Shown one piece after another: positions 1 through 10,067 of a stretch of DNA of 64,000 nucleotides. Numbering within the stretch: position 1 is the stretch's first letter; every line of letters starts with the position of its first letter. The position numbers and the translations under genes are program-made. The stretch is from Sulfuriflexus sp. Lineage in GTDB: Bacteria > Pseudomonadota > Gammaproteobacteria > AKS1. The notes below the pieces were generated by a model that worked only from the letters and a program-made list of their open reading frames with translations, was not told the origin of the DNA and ran no database searches. Location of the stretch: NCBI GenBank assembly GCA_023134145.1, contig JAGLUW010000023.1, positions 62,001 to 126,000 on the forward strand. Reading direction: 5' to 3'.

Positions 1-1181
1 TAAGACTGTATGTCTTCTTGATTAGATAAGCCTTCAGGGCGTTGTAATAAAAGATCAGTTAATTCAAAAAATACTGGGCCAAGCACTTCCTTAAAGGCTG
101 AGCGAGCAGCGAGTTGTCCGCGTATAGATTGAATCTTCTCGACAGCGAGTCGGTATGCTGAAATTGCAGCATCAATATTTCCTTGTTTTTTATGTATGCG
201 GCCATTTTGCCAGTGCCACAAATATTCTGATTCAGGGGCATTTATTTTTTGTGCCGCTTGAGTGGCGCGATTGGTTAGCTGAATAGCGTCGTCGTAACGT
301 TTTTGCGATGCGTACACTTGACCAAGGTATCCAGCTGCATATGATTCAGATCGTGTGTCTCCTGATGCTCGCGCAAGTACGTCGGCGGCATCTAGTAAAT
401 TAAATGATTCTTTTATCCAGTAGCTCTTATTCCCTTTTAATTCAAGTTCGTATTGCTTCCAGGCAAGATTACCTAAACCAATTAAACTAAAGGTTTTATT
501 GCGCAGTCCGCCTGAATTATTTGATAAAGCTATTGCTAGCTTTAACTTTTCTGATGCGTCTGTAATATTGTCTTGTTGTTGATACGCTTTAACCTGGTTG
601 GCAAGCACCTTTGATTGTAGGTTTGTATTATTTTGCTTGGCAGAAAGTTCAGATGCTTCTTCATAAGCAAGTTGTGCTGCGGTGAGATCATCAAGAAAAA
701 CGAGAACATTGCCAAAGTTATTAAGCGTAATGGCGAGCGTTAAATCATTGCCAAGTTTTCGCGAAATTGTGATTGCTTGTTGGAGTAATTTAACAGCGTT
801 AGCAACGCTGCCCAAATGGCTAAGAGAATCGCCATAGCTAGCTAGTACTAAGGCATGTTTATTTTCATCTAAATTTAAACCTTTCTTGTCATAAAGACGT
901 CGCGCCTTTTCAAGACTAATAACAGCAACTTTATGTCGGCCTAAAGTCCGTTGCGCTTCAGCTTTCCGCCACAGTGAATCAACTACTGAGGAGTAATCTT
1001 TATTGGCAAGTGCGGTTTCTGCAGATCGAGTCCAGAGTTTAATGGCAGTAGGTAGCTTGCCTTGTTGATATGCATTTAGGGCTGCGTTTGAACTGCTGTT
1101 ATCAGCAAAGGCGCACTCTTGATACGTTATTGATAACAGAAGGAGCGATAAAAAAATAATAAGATGTCTTGTTTTCTTCAT
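1..1181 (-). CDS. Secreted TPR-repeat protein, probable CHAT-family member (3' end outside window)
   Basis: The frame is open from an ATG at 1181 to the window edge, giving about 393 residues with no stop. Residues 1-25 look like a signal peptide: a basic MKKTRH start, a Leu/Ile-rich core and an AFA-DN cleavage site. The rest is helical TPR-like repeat sequence (for example WRKAEAQRTLGRHKVAVISL, with later repeats around residues 90-330). The last visible part, with AVEKIQSIRGQLAARSAFKE followed by a LTDLLLQRP segment, resembles the linker that precedes the CHAT caspase-like domain in cyanobacterial and Thiotrichales TPR-CHAT proteins. The linker of the CHAT gene at 40738 is similar. The CHAT domain itself would lie beyond the window, so it is inferred. 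The gene is divergent from tpsA; TPS exoproteins and TPR-CHAT proteins are often neighbours. The ribosome binding site is weak. Confidence 0.75.
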   Translation of the reverse strand, partial: MKKTRHLIIFLSLLLLSITYQECAFADNSSSNAALNAYQQGKLPTAIKLWTRSAETALANKDYSSVVDSLWRKAEAQRTLGRHKVAVISLEKARRLYDKKGLNLDENKHALVLASYGDSLSHLGSVANAVKLLQQAITISRKLGNDLTLAITLNNFGNVLVFLDDLTAAQLAYEEASELSAKQNNTNLQSKVLANQVKAYQQQDNITDASEKLKLAIALSNNSGGLRNKTFSLIGLGNLAWKQYELELKGNKSYWIKESFNLLDAADVLARASGDTRSESYAAGYLGQVYASQKRYDDAIQLTNRATQAAQKINAPESEYLWHWQNGRIHKKQGNIDAAISAYRLAVEKIQSIRGQLAARSAFKEVLGPVFFELTDLLLQRPEGLSNQEDIQS

Positions 1182-1479
1182 CGATTTTTTGCGCCCCCGC
1201 GCATTGTTATGACTCGGATAATCTTTAATGTCCTATATTTCAAGTTACTATCTATTCTATTTCTTTACTTCTGCTAAAGCTACTTTACGCGACATAAGAA
1301 TGATTTATGATAATTTTACGAAATTGCCTACACAACATATAATTTTAATATTTTGTAACTCTTCAGTTTTTTTTACTTAGCTCCGTAAGTCATCGTTTTA
1401 TATCAATAATATTAAGGGGGTTTGTAAGAATAGTCTGAGTTATTGAATCTGGTATTTTATGCATTTATTGGTTGATAAT

Positions 1480-1488
1480 TGCTATAAT
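1480..1488 (+). promoter_or_regulatory. Extended -10 promoter element for tpsA
   Basis: TGCTATAAT is a perfect extended -10 (TGn plus TATAAT). The -35 region at normal spacing is poor, as is usual for extended -10 promoters. Transcription would start near 1495, giving a tpsA leader of about 105 nt. Confidence 0.5.
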
Positions 1489-1539
1489 TATAGGAGGGTC
1501 GGGACAAAAATAATACAAATACTGACCTTAGGGGTGTTA

Positions 1540-1590
1540 ATGGCTGATTGGGATGATCTAGCTTTAGTGGATAACCGCATGGAACGCTAG
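1540..1590 (+). CDS. Possible 16-aa leader peptide upstream of tpsA
   Basis: An ATG at 1540 opens MADWDDLALVDNRMER and ends at TAG 1588-1590. AGGGG lies 6 nt before the ATG, which is good Shine-Dalgarno spacing. The stop codon touches the GGGGGAAA that serves as the tpsA ribosome binding site, so translation of the leader could be coupled to tpsA. It lies downstream of the predicted extended -10 element and would be transcribed with tpsA. There is no family match, and it may be chance. Confidence 0.3.
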   Translation: MADWDDLALVDNRMER

Positions 1591-1602
1591 GGGGAAAGTG
1601 GT

Positions 1603-4600
1603 ATGCGATATCAACGCCAGCTATGTAGCTTGCTTCGCCTAACAAGTGTTTTTGTTTTTTCTTTTACCTGCGCAGCCGTGCCGGGTATGTCTGCGGTAAC
1701 AGCTGACGGGGTTGTTAGCCTTGGTACAGTCGTAACCGTCACAGGTGATAACTCGGTTATTACTGGTGGTGCGACACGCGGTGGCAATTTGTTTCATAGT
1801 TTTTCTGCTTTTAATATCGCAAATCCTCAAACTGCAATATTTGATAATGCTGCTGCTGCTGCGATTACTAATGTAATTGGTCGTATTAGTGGTGGTGCCT
1901 CATCCATAGATGGAAGCATCTCTTTTACGGGGGCTTCGCTTTCATCGGCTAACTTGTATTTGATTAATCCTGGTGGAATAGTTTTTGGCAGTAACGCATC
2001 AATTAATATACCAGGTTCATTTCACGCCAGTACGGCTGATCGTCTTATGCTTGGTGGTACTATTTTTGATTTCACTACCACTGCCGCGACGATCACTGGT
2101 AGCTCACTCTATGCGGCAACCCCAACGGCATTTGGTTTTTTGGATAATTCAATTGCTGCAATAACCGTTGATAATGGCAGCAATCTGTCTGTTAATTCTG
2201 GTGAGACTCTTTCTTTAGTCGGCGGCAACATAAATATTAATGGTGGTGATCTAACTGCAGCTGCAGGACAAATTAATCTTGTTAGTCTTGCAACGTTGAC
2301 GGACGCAGCAACTCCTGTGCCCGGCCTTGTTAGTGATTTTGCATCTGCTACTCCAACTTTGTCTGGTTTTGCCACACAAGGCGCGATAAGCATTAATAGT
2401 GATAGTGTTGTTAGTGTCAGTGGAGCAGCTGGTGAGGCTGGTGGCAATCTCTATATTCGTGGTGGTAGTCTTTCGCTGAGTGGCTCGTCAACAAGTCTGG
2501 TTGCCAATAATAATAGTATGACAACTGATGGTGGCTTGATTGATATTAATGTAACCGGTGCTTATACACAGAATGCAGCTGATCTCGATCAAAATAATAC
2601 GAGTGATGCAACCTCAACAGGTATCATAATCACCGCAGATTCGATTACGTTATCAGGTGGTATACCAACAATTCATGCAGACGCGTCAGGCACAGGTGAT
2701 GCAGGTGATATAACTCTTACAGCGGATACAATGACATTAAGTGTTGCGGATATTATTTCCGATACAACATCAACACTTTCTACCGGCGGTGATGCAGGTG
2801 ATATTACATTAAACGCGGCAACATCAGCGACTCTGACTAATCAATACATTTTTGTGAACACGCGTGGTGGTGGTAATGCAGGTAATATCTCATTAACGGG
2901 TGGTGACTGGACAGCGACAGCAGGCACCCGAATTCTTGCAAATGCTACGAATAACACGACTGGTGACGCGGGTAACATTGGGATAAATGTTAACTCACTT
3001 TCTATTACAAACTCTAACTCAGCTAGCGTTGGTATATTGTCGACTACAGGAACTAATGCCACAGGTAATGCGGGTAATATCACCATTACGGCAGCAACTG
3101 ATATTGACATCGATAATACGAGAATTTCATCTAGCACAGGTGCCGGCAGTACCGGCGATGCTGGCAATGTAAATATTACAGGTAACACCATTGATGTCAT
3201 TAATGGTTCTCGTGTTGAATCAAATTCTGCTGCAGGTACAGGTGAGTCAGGTATTGCAGCATTAAGGGCTATGTCGGGAGCTATTGGCACACGATCATTG
3301 ATAGTTAATAACTCAACGATTAGTGCATCAACAGGTGACGGAGGATCTGGGAACGCTGCGACGGATAGTTATGTATGGTTGCAAACGAATGGTACTGGAC
3401 AAATTACTAATGGAGCAAAAATCCAAGCCACAACGAATGGTGATGGCGATGCAGGTTATATTTATATACAAGGGCTTAGTCAAGGTGGTGGTGGCAATAG
3501 TGCAAATGGTGGCACTTGGACAATCGAAGGCGCGACGACTGAAGTGACCTCGAGTCAGACTAGTGGCACAGGTGCTGGTGATGCGGGTTTAATTTTATTA
3601 GGTGATAGCAGAACTGATCCAACTGGACGAAAATTAGATAGTTTACTAATTCAAGATGGGGCAACAATTTCAACTAATACTATCGGTACAGCGGCTTCAA
3701 ATGCAGGTGTTATCGATATAAAAGTTGTCAATGCACTTACTGTTAATACCGGGGCAACAATTTCATCAAGCACTAACGATGGCATGGGAGGTGTTGGTTT
3801 AGGTGATGCAGGTGATATTACAATTTACGAAAGCGGTACGTTTACTTTAGATGGTGCAGGTATTAGCACCAATACCACTGATGGTGTAGGCGGTAATATT
3901 TCTATCACATCAGCAGTAGGTATGGTTGTTAATGACAATGCTAGCACTGGAGTTACGGTAATATCTTCAGGCACTGATGGTGATGGTACGGCAGGTAGCG
4001 TTTCATTACTTGGTGGCGATTGGACTATTTCCGGTGATGCCGACAATGCTGTGCCCGATGGTAGTGAACTTGGAATGTCCACTATTGTTTCTTCTAGCCA
4101 AACTAATGCAGCCGGCCTTGGTGGCTCAGGTGACGTAATCATTGATGTTAATTCGTTAGTTGTTGAAGATTATGCTCAGATTAAATCAGACACAATTTCA
4201 GGTGCAGGTGGCACGGTGTCCTTAACTGTCGATGACACTGTCGGAACAGGTCAAATACTCACTAACGCAGATGTAACTGCGAATTCATCTGGTGCTGGCA
4301 TTGCAGGTGACGTATTGATTGATGATGGTAGCTGGACGATCAGCGGGTCGGGCACAACTGTTTCATCAAACCAAACTGCTTCCGCAGGAACGGGCAGTGC
4401 TGGTAGTGTTACTGCGGATGTTAATACGCTTATCATTTCTAATTCTGCACGAGTAGAATCCAAATCTTCTAGCACAACTGCGGCAGCCGGTGCGATTACG
4501 ATCACGGCGAATGATGGCAGTAATGATGCGATGGTTAATGATTTACAAGTTATTAGTGGTGCTTCATTAAATACAACTAACACCACAGGAAGCGGTGGTT

Positions 4601-7600
4601 CGGGTGATGTTACGATAACCACCGGCACGTTGCTATTCGATGACGGTGATATTTTTAATTTCACAAGGGATGGAGCCGGTGGCACCATTTCAGTTACTGC
4701 AGATTACGCATCGATAACAAATAATTCGCAGGTTCGTGCCGATACATTTGGTTCGGCACAGGCGGGCGACATTGATTTCAATAGTGGTTCAAATGATGGC
4801 GCCTGGACGATTAATGGCGGGAGTGATGTTGGTTCAGGAACATTTTCATTTGTTTTCCCACCGTTTATAAATATTGTATCAACGGGTACGGCGGGTAATG
4901 TAGACATTGATCTTGAATCATTAATTATCGAAGGAGTTGGTACTACTGTTACGACTTCTACATCTGTAAATGCACCTGGTGATGCTGGGTTTGTGGATAT
5001 TAATGTCGCGGGTGATTTGCAGATACGCGATAGAGCGTTAGTTGCATCCAATTCCGACACGGGTTTCGGTGCGGCGGGTGTAGTTACCATCGTAGCAGAC
5101 ACCTTTACACTTGATGGTGCGGAAATTAGTACTAAGACAAGTGAAGGCGGCACGCTTGGTGTTAATGCCGGTGATATTTCCATCACGGCGACGACCACGG
5201 GCACGATACAAAATAATAATGCCAGTACGGCGGCAACAAAAATTCTTGCTACCAGTGATGGTGCCGGTGATGCCGGTATTATCTCGCTAAGCGGTGGGGC
5301 GTGGACAATTAGTGGTGATGCCGATCCTGCGAATATGGATACGAGTGAAGGGCTTGGCTCCACTATTTTATCGTCTAACCAACTTAGCGCAACAGGTACG
5401 GGCGATGCGGGTGGTATTAGAACTAGCGTTAACTCACTTGCTATTCAAAATTTTGCTCAACTTGAATCTAACTCGGTAAGTACCGAAGTCGACGGGATGG
5501 GTATTGGTGTCTCAGATGCAGGACGCATTCAGCTAGATGCAACAACAAGCGTTGTTATAGACAGTACATCCGTTATTACGTCCAGTTCAGATATGGGATT
5601 AGGTGCTGCAGGAACGATCGCGATTAATGCGGATACGATTACGCTTAATGGAACCTCTCTTTCAACAAACACAAGTGCTGGACCCGGCGGAAACATCGAA
5701 CTTGACGCCACGACAACAGGTCAGATCATTAACAATGCAGTGATTTCGAGTAACACTTCAGGTAATGGTGATGCTGGTAGTATTTCCATTGATGGTGGTG
5801 CATGGACAATTGCTGGTGATACTACTGCAGTAATTTCAAGCCAAACTGCAAACGGTACCGGTGATGCGGGGCTGATTGATATAGATGTTACAAAACTCAC
5901 TTTAAGCGGTGGTGCAAGAATTGAATCCAATACCGGAAGTACTAGCGCAGCATCTGATGCAGGGTCAATAACTATTACTGCCACGGATGGTGTTGATGAT
6001 GCGATGGTTGATGATCTAACCCTCGTTAGTGGCGTATCAGTCGTTATTACTTTTATTGATATTGGTTTTGGTATCATGATACCGGTGCCAACATTTACAG
6101 CAACTAACCCGACAATTATATCTGATTCTTCTGGCGGTAATGGCAATGCCGGAGCTATCACTATTAACACTGGTACAGGTTCTATTACCAATGGTTTTGT
6201 TATCGCAAATACCAAGAACGGTACCGTTGAAGGTGACATTGATATTAATGCAGATCATTTTACATTGACAGGTTCGAGTATTAGCGCCGATACGGTAGGC
6301 ACGGGTAACGCGGGTAATATTTCACTAGATTCAGGGCTGGTTACAGGTGACTGGACAATATCTTCAAGCACAGTTTCATCAACAGCTGCGTTAGCAGCTA
6401 CAGGTGACGCAGGATTAATTTCATCAGATTTAAATAACCTGACCATTAATTCTAGCTCAAGCCTCTCAACTAGTGGCGCATCAACAACCAGCAATGCAGG
6501 TAATATTAGTCTTGATGCTGCTACCAGTTTGATAGTTAATGGTATGGCAAGTATCACTTCAACAACAGGCTTAAATAGTAGCGGTAATGCTGGTGCTATC
6601 AGTTTATCTTCCGATGCGAGTGTTCTCATTGAAGGGGCCGCAGTTATATCATCGAACACTGGCACCGGTAGTTCAGGTTCTGCTGGCCTTATCAGGTTGT
6701 CTACCGAATTGGATGTGGGTACGGATATAAGTACGGATTCAGTTATCATTCAGGGTGCAGCAAGCATTTCATCAAACTCATCTACTGGCACAGGTTCTGC
6801 TGGCAATATTCAAGTTGATACCGATAACTTTACGCTTGATGGTGCCTCAATTGCATCTGAAACAAATGCGGGTGCCGTTCAAGGTACGATTAGTATTAAC
6901 GCAAAAGATACAGGCACAATAAAAAATGATGATGCCAGTGCCGCACAAACGATAGTTAGTGCAAATAGTACAGGTACCGGAATCGCCGGTAACATAAGTC
7001 TGACCGGTAATGATTGGAATATTTCCGGCGATGCAAATAATGACATGGACGGTAGCGATCTGGCGATGTCTACAATTATCAGCTCAAGCACCACAGGCGC
7101 TGGTGATGCAGGTAAAGTTACCATCAGTGCAGACGGCATGTTGACCATTTCAGATTATGCGCAAGTTCAAACACAATCAGATGGTGATAGCGGTTCGGCT
7201 GGCGATATTAGTTTGATTTCCAGCAATGATATTCTTCTCAATAGTAACGCCACAATTACATCAAGTCTGGTCAACAACTCTACGGGCAATGCCGGTAATA
7301 TCATAATTACCACTGAAGACGGAATGGAAGTGGGAGACACTGCTGGAGACACAATAACCATCCAAGGTGGTGCGACAGTAACATCAAGTTCCGTTAACGG
7401 TATCAATACTGGTGCTTCTGCGAATGCAGGTACTATTTCAATTAATACAGATATTTTTACACTAAATGGTAGCGCCAATGTTAATACAACTAACAAGGAC
7501 GGTACGGGTGCGGGTGGTGTTATTTCTATAAATGCGAATGAAACCGGTTTAATTGAAACGGGTGGACAGGTTTTATCAAATACGATTGGTAATGGTGATG

Positions 7601-10011
7601 CAGGTTTAATTAGTATTACCGGTGGTGACTGGCGTGTGGTTGGTGGTGCCGGAGCGCAGATTCAGTCTAGCCAGACCACCAACTTGGCGCCAGATGTGAA
7701 TATGGATATGGTTCCCGATAATCTAGGCGACGCGGGTGATATTGTTATAACCGTTAACTCGTTGACAATGAATAATAGCGCGTTAATTGAGTCGAGTACT
7801 GTTAGTGATGCAACCGGCGGTATGGGCGAAACATCAGATGCTGGTAGTATCACAATCACTGCAGATGATGGGGATTCCTCTACAACTGACTTAACCCTCG
7901 ATATTGGCATTAATAAGATTTACTCCAATTCTGACGACGGTGTCGGTGCTGCGGGTGACATTGTTATTAATGCAGGCTCGATACTTTTAGATACTGCTGA
8001 TGTTTTTGCTGAAACCAGAGATGGGGTGGGCGGCACAGTGACTTTTAACGTGACTGATTTTGCTGATATTACAGGTGTGACATTTATTCGCTCCGACACT
8101 TACGGTACTGGTACTGCCGGTGGTATTGCATTTAATGGTGGTGATTACGAATTCACCACATTCAACGATATTACCTCTACAGCTCAAACTGGTTCGAGTG
8201 GCGATGCTGGGAGTATTACGTCTACTGCAAATAGTATCCTGATTGATAATGGCACAGAATTTTCTACAAGCACGAAAATAGGTGCGACTGGTAATGCAGG
8301 TTTAATCGATCTCGATGTTAATACACTAGTAATTGATAACAATTCGTTTGTGTCGTCAAACACAGGTAATGGCACCGGTGGTAATGCTGGTGCGATTAGC
8401 ATCAGCGGTAATAGTCTCACCGTGATGAATGGTGCAGAGGTGTCTACAAATACAGGTATAGCCAGTACAGGTAATGCAGGTGCGGTAGCGATTACCAGTG
8501 CAAATGTAAATATTCTTGCAGGTGGTGAAGTTAGCTCAAGTTCTGCAGACGGTACAGGTGATGCGGGTAGTGTAACTATTAACTCAACAACGTTGACTAT
8601 GAATGACGGTGAGATAACAACTGAGACATCAGATGGTGCGGGTGGTCTGATCGATATCGATTCAGATACGGTTACTGTTAGTAACTTTAGTGATATCACC
8701 GCTGATACTGATGGTGCGGGTGATGCGGGTAATATTGAAATACTAGCGAGTGATGTAACCGTGCAATCAGGCAGCGTTATTAGTTCAAGCTCTGTAATGG
8801 GTACAGGCAGTGCGGGTAATGTCAGCATAGAAGCGGGTGACATCACAATAAATAATGCGAGTGTTCAAACAGTAAATAATGCCGGCGCATCTCAAGCTAA
8901 CGTTACCTTGAATGCAACTAATGCAAATACCGGCATACTTACAAACGGCGCAGTTGTTACTGCAAGCACTATTGGTGACGGTGATGCGGGTAGTATTTCA
9001 TTGTTAGGACCTAACTGGATAATCAGTGGTGCAGCTACGCAAGTTACATCATCGACTTCTGGTAATGGTGATGCTGGACAAATTACGGCGACTACCGGTA
9101 ACTTCTTACTCGATGCTGCAACGGTTTCAACTAACTCAACTAGTGCGGGTGATTCAGGCGCGATATTAATTGATTCAGGTCTAATAACACTCACTAATGG
9201 TGGTACAGTCCAGTCGAATGTGAGCGGCACGGGTAATGGTGGTGTTGTCACATTAACTTCGGGTTCGGATATCTTCTTATCTAATGGCGCAGAAGTATCA
9301 ACGAATACCACACCAAATGCAGATCCTATGCTTGCGGAAGGTAACGCAGGTAATATTTTTGTTAATGCGGTTGGTTCACTAAGCATGACATCATCATTAC
9401 TTACGTCATCAACAACCAGTGATGGTGAAGCGGGAACAATTACAATTAACACTGGCGACAGTGTCTATTTACTTGATAGTACAATTCTTGTCGATTCAAC
9501 TGGCGCAACGTCACCAGGTGTAGGTGGTGGTAACTTGAATGTGACCACGGGTATCTTGGTTCTTGATGGCAGTATCCTCGATGCGAGCGCAGGTTCTGGT
9601 ACCGGTGGTAATGTGAGTATCACCGCTGATTTCTTCTTTATCTCACCTGATAGTGTTATTGATGTTTCGTCAGGTAGTGGCGCATCAGGAACCGTGTCAG
9701 TGAATGCGGTCGCAGTTGATTTAAGTGGTAGCTTGAATGCGCTTAAAGTGAAATTTAAAGATGGTGGTAAATTACTACGTCAAGCCTGTTCTACCAAGGG
9801 AGCAGAGAGTAATAGCAGTAGCTTCATTGTTGAGAACGGAATTGAAGGTATTCCATCATCTCCGGTTGATTTCCAATCTGCTTCAACTTTGGATGTGATT
9901 GTTTCGCCAAATGTCGGTGGACAGGGCCTTGAAACATCTTCAAGTGGTTTAGGTTCAGTGTCTCCAGCTGGGACTGCTTTATTTGCAGCCATTGCCTGCG
10001 GGGGATTTTAA
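1603..10011 (+). CDS. TpsA: giant two-partner-secretion exoprotein (filamentous-haemagglutinin-like)
   Basis: A 2802-residue secreted protein, started at the ATG behind GGGGGAAA. Residues 1 to about 30 form a signal peptide (basic start, VFVFSFTCAA core). The next 120 residues or so match the TPS/haemagglutination-activity domain: NLFHSFSAFNI, then LINPGGIVFGSNA (a variant of the NPNGI motif) and SFHASTADRL. From about residue 200 to 2700 it is a long beta-helix made of Ser/Thr/Asn/Gly/Asp-rich repeats such as GTGDAGNI and GNAGNISI, often followed by TITLNG- or GGDWTISG-like stretches. The end carries CSTKG and SSFIVENGIEGIPSSP, similar to the C-terminal signature of cyanobacterial large TpsA proteins. 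Mature-protein cysteines appear only near the end (2729 and 2799). It is exported through the TpsB encoded just downstream. The role (adhesin, biofilm or predation factor) cannot be told from sequence. Confidence 0.93.
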   Translation: MRYQRQLCSLLRLTSVFVFSFTCAAVPGMSAVTADGVVSLGTVVTVTGDNSVITGGATRGGNLFHSFSAFNIANPQTAIFDNAAAAAITNVIGRISGGASSIDGSISFTGASLSSANLYLINPGGIVFGSNASINIPGSFHASTADRLMLGGTIFDFTTTAATITGSSLYAATPTAFGFLDNSIAAITVDNGSNLSVNSGETLSLVGGNININGGDLTAAAGQINLVSLATLTDAATPVPGLVSDFASATPTLSGFATQGAISINSDSVVSVSGAAGEAGGNLYIRGGSLSLSGSSTSLVANNNSMTTDGGLIDINVTGAYTQNAADLDQNNTSDATSTGIIITADSITLSGGIPTIHADASGTGDAGDITLTADTMTLSVADIISDTTSTLSTGGDAGDITLNAATSATLTNQYIFVNTRGGGNAGNISLTGGDWTATAGTRILANATNNTTGDAGNIGINVNSLSITNSNSASVGILSTTGTNATGNAGNITITAATDIDIDNTRISSSTGAGSTGDAGNVNITGNTIDVINGSRVESNSAAGTGESGIAALRAMSGAIGTRSLIVNNSTISASTGDGGSGNAATDSYVWLQTNGTGQITNGAKIQATTNGDGDAGYIYIQGLSQGGGGNSANGGTWTIEGATTEVTSSQTSGTGAGDAGLILLGDSRTDPTGRKLDSLLIQDGATISTNTIGTAASNAGVIDIKVVNALTVNTGATISSSTNDGMGGVGLGDAGDITIYESGTFTLDGAGISTNTTDGVGGNISITSAVGMVVNDNASTGVTVISSGTDGDGTAGSVSLLGGDWTISGDADNAVPDGSELGMSTIVSSSQTNAAGLGGSGDVIIDVNSLVVEDYAQIKSDTISGAGGTVSLTVDDTVGTGQILTNADVTANSSGAGIAGDVLIDDGSWTISGSGTTVSSNQTASAGTGSAGSVTADVNTLIISNSARVESKSSSTTAAAGAITITANDGSNDAMVNDLQVISGASLNTTNTTGSGGSGDVTITTGTLLFDDGDIFNFTRDGAGGTISVTADYASITNNSQVRADTFGSAQAGDIDFNSGSNDGAWTINGGSDVGSGTFSFVFPPFINIVSTGTAGNVDIDLESLIIEGVGTTVTTSTSVNAPGDAGFVDINVAGDLQIRDRALVASNSDTGFGAAGVVTIVADTFTLDGAEISTKTSEGGTLGVNAGDISITATTTGTIQNNNASTAATKILATSDGAGDAGIISLSGGAWTISGDADPANMDTSEGLGSTILSSNQLSATGTGDAGGIRTSVNSLAIQNFAQLESNSVSTEVDGMGIGVSDAGRIQLDATTSVVIDSTSVITSSSDMGLGAAGTIAINADTITLNGTSLSTNTSAGPGGNIELDATTTGQIINNAVISSNTSGNGDAGSISIDGGAWTIAGDTTAVISSQTANGTGDAGLIDIDVTKLTLSGGARIESNTGSTSAASDAGSITITATDGVDDAMVDDLTLVSGVSVVITFIDIGFGIMIPVPTFTATNPTIISDSSGGNGNAGAITINTGTGSITNGFVIANTKNGTVEGDIDINADHFTLTGSSISADTVGTGNAGNISLDSGLVTGDWTISSSTVSSTAALAATGDAGLISSDLNNLTINSSSSLSTSGASTTSNAGNISLDAATSLIVNGMASITSTTGLNSSGNAGAISLSSDASVLIEGAAVISSNTGTGSSGSAGLIRLSTELDVGTDISTDSVIIQGAASISSNSSTGTGSAGNIQVDTDNFTLDGASIASETNAGAVQGTISINAKDTGTIKNDDASAAQTIVSANSTGTGIAGNISLTGNDWNISGDANNDMDGSDLAMSTIISSSTTGAGDAGKVTISADGMLTISDYAQVQTQSDGDSGSAGDISLISSNDILLNSNATITSSLVNNSTGNAGNIIITTEDGMEVGDTAGDTITIQGGATVTSSSVNGINTGASANAGTISINTDIFTLNGSANVNTTNKDGTGAGGVISINANETGLIETGGQVLSNTIGNGDAGLISITGGDWRVVGGAGAQIQSSQTTNLAPDVNMDMVPDNLGDAGDIVITVNSLTMNNSALIESSTVSDATGGMGETSDAGSITITADDGDSSTTDLTLDIGINKIYSNSDDGVGAAGDIVINAGSILLDTADVFAETRDGVGGTVTFNVTDFADITGVTFIRSDTYGTGTAGGIAFNGGDYEFTTFNDITSTAQTGSSGDAGSITSTANSILIDNGTEFSTSTKIGATGNAGLIDLDVNTLVIDNNSFVSSNTGNGTGGNAGAISISGNSLTVMNGAEVSTNTGIASTGNAGAVAITSANVNILAGGEVSSSSADGTGDAGSVTINSTTLTMNDGEITTETSDGAGGLIDIDSDTVTVSNFSDITADTDGAGDAGNIEILASDVTVQSGSVISSSSVMGTGSAGNVSIEAGDITINNASVQTVNNAGASQANVTLNATNANTGILTNGAVVTASTIGDGDAGSISLLGPNWIISGAATQVTSSTSGNGDAGQITATTGNFLLDAATVSTNSTSAGDSGAILIDSGLITLTNGGTVQSNVSGTGNGGVVTLTSGSDIFLSNGAEVSTNTTPNADPMLAEGNAGNIFVNAVGSLSMTSSLLTSSTTSDGEAGTITINTGDSVYLLDSTILVDSTGATSPGVGGGNLNVTTGILVLDGSILDASAGSGTGGNVSITADFFFISPDSVIDVSSGSGASGTVSVNAVAVDLSGSLNALKVKFKDGGKLLRQACSTKGAESNSSSFIVENGIEGIPSSPVDFQSASTLDVIVSPNVGGQGLETSSSGLGSVSPAGTALFAAIACGGF
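2300..9700 (+). repeat. Degenerate coding repeats of the TpsA beta-helix
   Basis: The coding sequence repeatedly uses GGTGATGC(A/G)GGT and GGTAATGCAGGT cores spaced by roughly 100-200 bp, encoding G-D/N-A-G-x-I turns. The copies differ at the DNA level, so the array looks old and selected at protein level, not recently expanded. The composition also opens long minus-strand frames, which are treated here as artefacts. Confidence 0.7.
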
Positions 10012-10067
10012 TCGGTAAAACGATGATACACTAGCCGCTATCAAAACGAGTTAGTAAGATCTTGAGT

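Larger units (their letters stand above)
1182..1602. other. Divergent intergenic region upstream of tpsA
   Basis: This 421-bp AT-rich gap separates two divergent genes and must hold promoters for both. On the plus strand I see an extended -10 element at 1480-1488 and a 16-codon reading frame just before tpsA. I found no convincing -35/-10 pair for the minus-strand gene, no long inverted repeat and no RNA gene. Confidence 0.6.

Noticed and set aside
1540-1602. Riboswitch in the tpsA leader
   Set aside because: I could not match the short leader to the conserved core of a c-di-GMP or other known riboswitch, and no stable multi-stem fold is obvious.
2109-9992. Many long minus-strand reading frames inside tpsA (for example 4704-5363, 8184-8846, 8892-9452)
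   Set aside because: They are rich in Pro/Ala/Val/Leu/Ile as expected from the antisense of Gly/Ser/Thr/Asn/Asp repeats, have no ribosome binding sites or domains, and lie opposite a gene with clear family features.
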